Shown here one piece after another: positions 6,867-11,666 of a stretch of DNA of 11,666 bases. This stretch comes from Polyangiaceae bacterium (GTDB lineage Bacteria > Myxococcota > Polyangia > Polyangiales > Polyangiaceae). The stretch is from the NCBI GenBank assembly GCA_025936205.1, contig JAICTU010000290.1, forward strand, positions 1-11,666. The letters are read 5' to 3'. Within the stretch, counting starts at the first letter, position 1; each line of letters begins with the position of its first letter. The translations under genes were made by a program, and so were the position numbers. The notes beneath the pieces are model-generated. The model was not told the DNA's origin. It did no database searches and saw only the letters and a list, made by a program, of their open reading frames with translations.

Positions 6867-7394
6867 GTGACCAGCACCTCCCACCCGTCCCCCGGCGGCC
6901 GTCCCCGCTGGCAGCGCCCCGCCGTCGTGGCCGCGCTGCTCACCGTCCTCGCCGTCGGGCTGTTCGTGCTGCGCACGCCGGAGCCGGCGCGCACGGCCTT
7001 CGCGCTGGCGGAGAGCGTGTGCGCCGATCGTGGCCAACGGCCGCGCGAGCTCGGCGCGCATGTGGCCGAGCAGGTCATCGTCGAGATCGAGGACGACGAG
7101 CGCGGTTGGTCGAAGCAGAGGCTGTCGCGCGAGGAGCTGAGCGCGCAGCTCGAGCAGCTGGATCTGGCGTGGCCGGACTGTCAGCTGCAGCTGGAGGCGT
7201 GGTCGGTGCAGAGTCCGGCGGCGGGCAGCGAGTGGCTCGACGGGCAGCTCGTCCTGTCTCAGTCCCAGGTCAACGATCTGCACGCGGAAGCGCGCAGCCT
7301 GCACGCCGAGTTTCGAGTCGATGGGGAGCAGCGCCGGCTCCAGCGGCTGCGGCTCGGCGCCGCGGAGCGTCGCTTGCCGGAGGCTCGTCCCTGA
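6867..7394 (+). CDS. Small single-pass membrane protein, unknown function
   Basis: 175 aa from a GTG; no closer ATG exists in frame. Residues 1-18 are polar and basic, 19-36 (AVVAALLTVLAVGLFVL) form one hydrophobic helix, and the rest (about 40-175) is charged and should lie outside the cytoplasm. Two cysteines (about 52 and 124) could pair. The C-terminal part alternates strand- and helix-like stretches, including SQSQVNDLHAEARSLHAEFR, and looks like a folded alpha/beta domain, perhaps NTF2-like; that is a guess. I do not recognise the family. It sits 88 bp after the monooxygenase and 23 bp before the phosphatase gene, so co-transcription with the latter is possible. No good Shine-Dalgarno is visible. 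Coding is supported by sensible hydrophobic patterning and third-position GC. Confidence 0.65.
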   Translation: MTSTSHPSPGGRPRWQRPAVVAALLTVLAVGLFVLRTPEPARTAFALAESVCADRGQRPRELGAHVAEQVIVEIEDDERGWSKQRLSREELSAQLEQLDLAWPDCQLQLEAWSVQSPAAGSEWLDGQLVLSQSQVNDLHAEARSLHAEFRVDGEQRRLQRLRLGAAERRLPEARP

Positions 7395-7417
7395 GCCGCG
7401 TGATATCCTGGCGGGCA

Positions 7418-8494
7418 ATGGGCACATCCTGGAGTCGGGCAGGGCGCGTGGCGCTCATCGTGGGCATCGCTTGCAGCTGCAACTCCAGCCCCGCCCCAGC
7501 ACCGCAGCCGAGCCCACCAAAACCACCACCCACAGCCCCCACTCACGCCGCCTCCGCCAGCACTCCCCCTAGCCCTAGCCCTAGCCCTAGCACCAGCCCC
7601 GCCTCAGCCCCCAGCCCCGCGCCCCCCGCCGACTTCCGCTATCCCGCCCCCTCGCGCCTGGTCGCCATCGGGGACCTCCACGGCGATCTCTTTGCCGCGC
7701 GCACCGCCCTGAAGCTCGCCGGCGCGATCGACGCCGACGATCACTGGGCGGGGGGGAAGCTGACGCTGGTGCAAACCGGCGACGAAATCGACCGCGCCGA
7801 CGAGGACCGCGACGTGATCGATCTGTTCGAGCGTCTGAGCGGCGAGGCGCAGGCCGCGGGCGGGCGGGTGATCGCGCTGAACGGCAATCACGAGATCATG
7901 AACGTGCAGGGGGACTTTCGTTATGTGACGCCGGGCGCCGCCGACGCCTTCGCCGGCGTGAGCCCGCGCTCCGCGTTGGCGCGCAGCGTCGTACCGCCCT
8001 TCGTCGATCGTGCGGCCGCATTTCTGCCCGGCGGGGCCTACGCCGAGAAGTTATCGCGACGCGATGTGATCGCGGTGGTGGGCGACAGCGTGTTCGCGCA
8101 CGGCGGTGTGTTGCCGGAGCACGTGAGCTACGGCATCGCGCGCATCAACGCGGAGACGCGCGCCTGGATGCGCGGCGCCCAGCCGAAGGCGCCGGCGCTC
8201 GTGACCAGCGAGCGAGGTCCGGTCTGGGTGCGTGATTTTTCTCAGGATCCGGTCTCGGAGGAGGAGTGCGCGCTGCTCGGGCGCGCGCTCGATGCGCTGG
8301 GCGCCAAGCGCATGGTCGTGGGGCACACGGTGCAGAAGAGCGGGATCAGCTCCGCTTGCAACGATCGTGTCTACCGGATCGACGTCGGCCTCTCGCGGTT
8401 CTATGGGGGCCCGATCCAGATCCTGCAGATCACACCGAAGGCGTCGGGTGGCGCGAGCGTGGAGATCCTGAAGGCAGCGCGTCAGGGCCCTTGA
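7418..8494 (+). CDS. Shelph-like metallophosphatase, predicted exported lipoprotein
   Basis: 358 aa. N-terminal signal (1-21): basic start, VALIVGIA, then Cys19 and Cys21 as possible lipidation sites, though neither lipobox is canonical. Residues 22-72 are a Pro/Ser/Ala-rich linker. The catalytic domain has the PPP-superfamily metal motifs in order: GDLHGD (85-90), TGDEIDR (120-126), LNGNHEIMN (154-162), FAHGGVLPEH (226-235) and VVGHT (300-304). The GNHEIMN...GDFRYVTPG arrangement is typical of Shewanella-like (Shelph) phosphatases, some of which act on phosphotyrosine. Two metals would be bound by the Asp/His/Asn set. Periplasmic or surface location is inferred from the signal. The frame is open for another 190 codons upstream without family features; ATG 7418 is chosen because the signal peptide begins there. 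A GTG six codons earlier is the alternative. The Shine-Dalgarno is weak. Gap to the upstream gene is 23 bp. Confidence 0.88.
   Translation: MGTSWSRAGRVALIVGIACSCNSSPAPAPQPSPPKPPPTAPTHAASASTPPSPSPSPSTSPASAPSPAPPADFRYPAPSRLVAIGDLHGDLFAARTALKLAGAIDADDHWAGGKLTLVQTGDEIDRADEDRDVIDLFERLSGEAQAAGGRVIALNGNHEIMNVQGDFRYVTPGAADAFAGVSPRSALARSVVPPFVDRAAAFLPGGAYAEKLSRRDVIAVVGDSVFAHGGVLPEHVSYGIARINAETRAWMRGAQPKAPALVTSERGPVWVRDFSQDPVSEEECALLGRALDALGAKRMVVGHTVQKSGISSACNDRVYRIDVGLSRFYGGPIQILQITPKASGGASVEILKAARQGP
7567..7590. repeat. Four tandem CCCTAG hexamers (G4 motif on minus strand)
   Basis: Exactly four CCCTAG units, in frame, encoding Pro-Ser pairs in the phosphatase linker. The minus strand therefore carries four GGG runs with CTA loops, a textbook G-quadruplex motif, and the plus strand a matching i-motif. 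Gain or loss of a unit would change the linker by two residues without a frameshift. Confidence 0.85.
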
Positions 8495-8563
8495 CCCGTC
8501 ACCTGGGGGATACCCTCGGCGACAGCTCCGCTGTCCGGACGTTCACATGACGGGCTGAATCGT

Positions 8564-8580
8564 GTCCTTTCGAGGACTTT
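8564..8580 (+). terminator. UUCG-loop hairpin after the phosphatase gene
   Basis: Stem GTCCT / AGGAC around the tetraloop TTCG, followed by TTT, 69 bases after the phosphatase stop. The stable loop and the short U-run fit a modest intrinsic terminator separating this gene from fbaB. A second small dyad, GACAGC-TCC-GCTGTC, lies at 8521-8535. Confidence 0.5.
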
Positions 8581-8594
8581 CCCGCAGCTCAGGC

Positions 8595-8623
8595 TTGGCG
8601 TGGCCATCCGCTCGGCGTAGTAC
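8595..8623 (+). promoter_or_regulatory. Candidate sigma70 promoter of fbaB
   Basis: TTGGCG (8595-8600), a 17-base spacer and TAGTAC (8618-8623), just downstream of the hairpin terminator. Transcription would start near 8630, giving a leader of under 20 bases that still contains the Shine-Dalgarno. Confidence 0.5.
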
Positions 8624-8633
8624 TGCCGCGTCA

Positions 8634-8639
8634 AAGGAG
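8634..8639 (+). promoter_or_regulatory. Shine-Dalgarno AAGGAG of fbaB
   Basis: Consensus AAGGAG seven bases before the ATG at 8647; fixes the start and predicts strong translation. Confidence 0.85.
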
Positions 8640-8646
8640 CCTACTC

Positions 8647-9723
8647 ATGTCTCAGTCGTTCTCCGCCATCCAGACCCTGCTCGGCGAAAAGGCCAGCTAC
8701 TACCTCGGACATCAGTGCAAGACCGTCTCCAAGGAGAAGCTGCACTTGCCGGCGCCGGATTTCGTGAGCCGCGAGTTCGGTGACTCTGACCGGAATGCGC
8801 AGACGCTGCGCAGCCTGCAGTCCTTGTATTCCCACGGCCGCCTCGCCGGCACCGGTTACCTGTCGATCCTGCCGGTCGATCAGGGCATCGAGCACTCGGC
8901 GGGCGCTTCGTTCGCGAAGAACCCGGAGTACTTCGACCCGGAGAACATCGTGAAGCTCGCGCTCGAGGGCGGCTGCAATGCGGTCGCGAGCACGTTCGGC
9001 GTGCTGGGCAACGTGGCGCGCAAGTACGCCCACAAGATCCCGTTCATGGTGAAGTTCAACCATAACGAGCTGATGACGTACCCGAACAAGGCCGAGCAGA
9101 TCACCTGGGGTACGATCCAGCAGGCCTGGGACATGGGCTGCACTGCCGTGGGCGCGACCGTGTACTTCGGTTCCGACGACGCGACGCGCGAGATCGTCGA
9201 GGTCTCCAAGCTGTTCCAGATGGCGCACGAGCTCGGCATGGCGACGGTGCTCTGGTGCTACATCCGCAACAAGGCCTTCAAGCAGGGCGGGACCGACTAC
9301 CACGTGTCGGCGGACCTCACTGGTCAGGCCAATCACCTGGGCGTGACCATGGGCGCCGATATCGTCAAGCAGAAGCTGCCGGAGAACAACGGCGGCTACA
9401 AGGCTCTGAACAGCGGCGACTCCTCGTACGGCAAGCTCGACGAGCGCATCTACTCGCAGCTCACCAGCGAGCACCCGATCGACCTGTGCCGCTACCAGGT
9501 GCTCAACTGCTACAGCGGCAAGATCGGGCTCATCAACAGCGGCGGCGCCTCCGGCAAGAACGACTTCGGCGAGGCCGCCACCACCGCGGTGATCAACAAG
9601 CGCGCGGGCGGCATGGGCCTGATCAGCGGGCGCAAGGCGTTCCAGCGCCCGATGCCGGAGGGCATCAAGCTCCTCAACACCATCCAGGACGTGTACCTCT
9701 GTCCGGAGATCACCGTCGCCTGA
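8647..9723 (+). CDS. fbaB: Class I fructose-bisphosphate aldolase (DhnA/FbaB type)
   Basis: 358 aa, close to the length of E. coli FbaB and co-linear with it from end to end. Diagnostic segments are [17 protein letters not shown] (64-80), the EHSAGASFA that follows, [24 protein letters not shown] (split at 220-243; Schiff-base Lys probably K241), [13 protein letters not shown] [10 protein letters not shown] (244-253), the phosphate-binding INSGG (296-300) and GLISGRKAF (324-332). It cleaves fructose-1,6-bisphosphate to dihydroxyacetone phosphate and glyceraldehyde-3-phosphate, and runs in reverse for gluconeogenesis, by a Schiff-base mechanism without a metal. Cytoplasmic, homo-oligomeric. 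It has its own promoter and strong Shine-Dalgarno and is followed after 40 bp by a lipoprotein gene with no terminator visible. Confidence 0.97.
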   Translation: MSQSFSAIQTLLGEKASYYLGHQCKTVSKEKLHLPAPDFVSREFGDSDRNAQTLRSLQSLYSHGRLAGTGYLSILPVDQGIEHSAGASFAKNPEYFDPENIVKLALEGGCNAVASTFGVLGNVARKYAHKIPFMVKFNHNELMTYPNKAEQITWGTIQQAWDMGCTAVGATVYFGSDDATREIVEVSKLFQMAHELGMATVLWCYIRNKAFKQGGTDYHVSADLTGQANHLGVTMGADIVKQKLPENNGGYKALNSGDSSYGKLDERIYSQLTSEHPIDLCRYQVLNCYSGKIGLINSGGASGKNDFGEAATTAVINKRAGGMGLISGRKAFQRPMPEGIKLLNTIQDVYLCPEITVA

Positions 9724-9763
9724 GGCGGCCTGCCTGAGAAGTCACTGGAGACCAGGAGCACAG

Positions 9764-10558
9764 ATGGCGAGTCCGGGGGAGAGGCGTGTTGGGCAAGGCA
9801 GCGCGGGCAGGCTCGCGCTGCCGTTCGGCCTGCTCGGCCTCGCCCTGGCAGCCAGTGCGCTCGCCTGCGGCGACAAGGGCGACGAGGGCAAGCCGTGGGT
9901 CGGCGTCCAGGAATGCCGGGTCGGCATCCCCCCGGAAGACGCGTCCCATCCGGAGGCGATTCCGCAGGTCTCGATCCCGCTGACGCAGGTGCGCTTCTAT
10001 CAGGCGGGTGACGGCTTCTATCTGCAGAACTTCACGGTGGGGCCGATCGCCGGCTTCGCCTGCGAGTCGGTGCCCTTTCAGGTCACGGTGCGCTACGCGA
10101 CCGGCAATCCCGTCGTGCTCGGCCTGGCGGGGAGCTCCGGCACGCTCGGTTTGGGCGGCGCGAGCTCTGTCCCTTCGAGCAATCGCTCGGCGCGCCCCCC
10201 GCTGGCGCGCCCGGTGGTGATGGATGAGTTCCAGTGCCGGGCGACGGACGGTCGCTACTACAACCTGAGCGGGACGGGCGCCGCGGATTTGCAGTCGATG
10301 TTCGTTGATATGACCTTCTCGGCATGGCTGCCGGAGGGGCAGGCGACGCTGATCTGCACCACTCGCTATCTTCAGGTGTCGAGCGTGCCCGATGCCGGCG
10401 TCGCCGTTCCCCCGGTGGGGATGATGGAGCCACCCTTTGGTGAGGGCGGAGCGCCGCCGATGGAGGAGGGTCTGCCACCGGAGGGCATGATTGATCCCGG
10501 AGCAGTTCCAGGGGAGGCGCCGGACGGCGCCGCGGGTGAAATGTCGGGTTCTGGTTAG
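9764..10558 (+). CDS. Lipoprotein of unknown function
   Basis: 264 aa with a signal peptide: basic n-region, hydrophobic LALPFGLLGLALAASALA and lipobox ALAC with Cys35, then GDKGDEG, a flexible acidic start. Residues about 45-205 look like a beta-rich domain: alternating strands such as VRFYQAGDGFYLQNFTVGP, FQVTVRYATG and LICTTRYLQVSS, with cysteines near 52, 99, 158 and 199 that could pair. A Gly/Ser insert lies at about 120-145. The tail (about 206-264) is Pro/Gly/Met/Glu-rich, acidic and probably disordered. I do not recognise the family. An AGGAG five bases before the ATG supports the start. The 40-bp gap from fbaB and 30-bp gap to the kinase gene allow one operon, but an enzyme of glycolysis gives no clue to its role. 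Likely anchored to a membrane facing the periplasm or outside. Confidence 0.8.
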   Translation: MASPGERRVGQGSAGRLALPFGLLGLALAASALACGDKGDEGKPWVGVQECRVGIPPEDASHPEAIPQVSIPLTQVRFYQAGDGFYLQNFTVGPIAGFACESVPFQVTVRYATGNPVVLGLAGSSGTLGLGGASSVPSSNRSARPPLARPVVMDEFQCRATDGRYYNLSGTGAADLQSMFVDMTFSAWLPEGQATLICTTRYLQVSSVPDAGVAVPPVGMMEPPFGEGGAPPMEEGLPPEGMIDPGAVPGEAPDGAAGEMSGSG

Positions 10559-10588
10559 GCCTGAGGCACATCGTCCGTTCCCTCGGGG

Positions 10589-11666
10589 GTGGCGAGCACC
10601 CTTCCATCCCCGAACGAGGTGCTGAGCCCCGAGCAGACGCTGGCGCGCGAGCGGGCGATCCTGCAGTACGTGGTGGACAACGTCCCCTACTGCATTTTCT
10701 GGAAAGACAAGGAAAGCCGCTACCTCGGCTGCAACAAGAACTTCGCTGCCCTGGACGGCAGGAGTGACCCGCGGGAGCTGGTCGGCAAGACCGACTACGA
10801 CATGGCCTGGCGCGAGCACGCGGAGGGCTACCGTCGCTTCGACCGCGCGACGATGGAGCGCGGGGAGCCGCTGCTGAACCAGGAAGAGGTCACCCACGAC
10901 GACCAGGGTCGGGAGATGGTGATCCTGACCAGCAAAGTTCCACTCCGGAACGAGTCGGGCGATGTGATCGGACTGCTCGGCATCATCGTCGACATCACCG
11001 ACCGCAAGCGCATCGAGACCGAGCTGCAGGCGGCCAAGGAAGAGGCCGAGCGCGCCGCGCGGATCAAAGGTGAGTTCCTGGCCAACATCAGCCACGAGCT
11101 GCGCACACCGTTGACGCTGGTGGCGAGCCCGCTGGAGAGCCTGCTCGCAGGCGACTCGGGACCGCTGCAGCGAGCGGTGGTGTCGCAGATTGAACGAGCG
11201 CACCGTAACGCGCTGCGGCTCGTCGGCATGGTCAACGACCTGCTCGACTTTTCCCGGCTCGACGCCGGCAAGCAGCGCGTGCTGCGCGAACAGACCGATG
11301 TCGCCCAGCTGGCGGAGCTGATCGTCTCGGACGCGCAGCCCCTGGCCAGCGCGCGCGGCCTCACGCTGGAGTTCGCCAGCCACCTGGAGCGCGAGGCGCT
11401 CTCGATCGATCGCGGCATGTTCGAGAAAATTCTGATGAATCTGCTCGGCAACGCACTCAAGTTCACGCCGCGGGGTGGTCGTGTCGAAGTGCTCCTGAAC
11501 CCCCAGGGAGAGCACTTCGAGCTCGCCGTCCGGGACACCGGCATTGGCATCGCGGCCGTCGATCACGAGCGCATCTTCGAGCGCTTTCAGCAGGGAGATC
11601 CCTCCAGCACCCGCCAGTACGGCGGCACCGGTCTCGGTCTGGCGCTGGTGAAAGAGTTCAGCGAGC
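10589..11666 (+). CDS. PAS-domain sensor histidine kinase, 3' end missing
   Basis: The frame is open from 10565 to the window end. Start GTG 10589 is taken as the first candidate; GTG 10619 is equally possible, and neither has a strong Shine-Dalgarno. From 10589, residues about 21-140 are a PAS/PAC domain (VVDNVPYCIFWKDKESRYLGCN ... GLLGIIVDITDRKRIE split across 28-142), then a helical linker, HisKA with phospho-acceptor H169 in NISHELRTPLT, and a HATPase_c domain with N-box NLLGNALKF (284-292), G1 DTGIGI (316-321), F-box ERFQQGD (331-337) and G2 GTGLGLAL (346-353). It autophosphorylates on His using ATP and passes phosphate to a response regulator. No membrane segment precedes the PAS domain, so it appears cytosolic. 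The C-terminus, which could carry a receiver domain, is outside the window. The partner is unknown. Confidence 0.93.
   Translation, partial: MASTLPSPNEVLSPEQTLARERAILQYVVDNVPYCIFWKDKESRYLGCNKNFAALDGRSDPRELVGKTDYDMAWREHAEGYRRFDRATMERGEPLLNQEEVTHDDQGREMVILTSKVPLRNESGDVIGLLGIIVDITDRKRIETELQAAKEEAERAARIKGEFLANISHELRTPLTLVASPLESLLAGDSGPLQRAVVSQIERAHRNALRLVGMVNDLLDFSRLDAGKQRVLREQTDVAQLAELIVSDAQPLASARGLTLEFASHLEREALSIDRGMFEKILMNLLGNALKFTPRGGRVEVLLNPQGEHFELAVRDTGIGIAAVDHERIFERFQQGDPSSTRQYGGTGLGLALVKEFSE

Noticed and set aside
5918..7078. Minus-strand open frame of 386 codons
   Set aside because: Antisense to the monooxygenase with its two dinucleotide motifs; the translation is Arg/His/Ala-rich and shows no domain.
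6842..7417. Upstream extension of the phosphatase reading frame
   Set aside because: Open, but it translates to Arg/Ala-rich sequence overlapping the 175-aa membrane protein; a signal peptide begins at 7418, marking the true start.
9710..11566. Long open frame (618 codons) on the minus strand
   Set aside because: It lies antisense to the 3' end of fbaB, the lipoprotein and a kinase with all canonical motifs. Its translation is rich in Arg/His/Ala/Leu with no recognisable domain, as expected for a shadow frame in high-GC DNA.
1..11666. CRISPR arrays, tRNA or rRNA genes, insertion sequences, phage or defence genes
   Set aside because: No spaced direct repeats, cloverleaf-like segments, transposase motifs or terminal inverted repeats were seen. 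No intergenic stretch exceeds about 155 bases.

Overview
High-GC DNA (roughly two-thirds G+C by eye) with strong third-position GC bias, several proteins with lipoprotein-like signal peptides, a REC-GGDEF regulator, a PAS histidine kinase and a large TPR-LuxR regulator. Together these suggest a free-living, signalling-rich bacterium, most likely a myxobacterium or relative (Polyangia-like). That assignment is an inference from gene style only; no rRNA or marker gene is present. I see no mobile element, CRISPR array, tRNA or rRNA. The window cuts a gene at each end: an SDR at the left and a histidine kinase at the right.

Layout. (1) 1-645: 3' part of a short-chain dehydrogenase/reductase, converging on (2) 659-1384 (-), a tandem YCII/DGPF-domain protein. 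(3) 1516-2505 (-): a REC-GGDEF diguanylate cyclase with an intact GGEEF active site and RxxD inhibitory site. (4) 2608-3732: divergent SMP-30/gluconolactonase-type protein with a predicted lipoprotein signal. (5) 3818-5470: a 550-aa TPR-rich, LuxR-type regulator whose promoter places the transcription start at or next to the ATG (candidate leaderless mRNA). (6) 5600-6778: a flavin-containing monooxygenase-like oxidoreductase, preceded by a perfect 7-2-7 inverted repeat that is a good candidate operator for the upstream LuxR-type protein. (7) 6867-7394: a small single-pass membrane protein of unknown function. (8) 7418-8494: a Shelph-like metallophosphatase with a signal peptide and a Pro/Ser linker encoded partly by four CCCTAG repeats (G-quadruplex motif on the other strand), ended by a UUCG hairpin. 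(9) 8647-9723: class I (DhnA-type) fructose-bisphosphate aldolase FbaB with a recognisable promoter and Shine-Dalgarno. (10) 9764-10558: an unrecognised lipoprotein. (11) 10589-end: a PAS-HisKA-HATPase sensor kinase.

How the genes may work together. The clearest functional pair is the TPR-LuxR regulator and the monooxygenase: adjacent, same strand, with a palindrome between them. fbaB, the lipoprotein and the kinase are tightly spaced (40 and 30 bp gaps) with no obvious terminator, so they could be co-transcribed. The rest looks like ordinary chromosomal housekeeping, envelope and signalling genes. I do not see a clear new defence or mobile system; the points of interest are regulatory architecture, odd active sites and secreted versions of normally cytosolic families.
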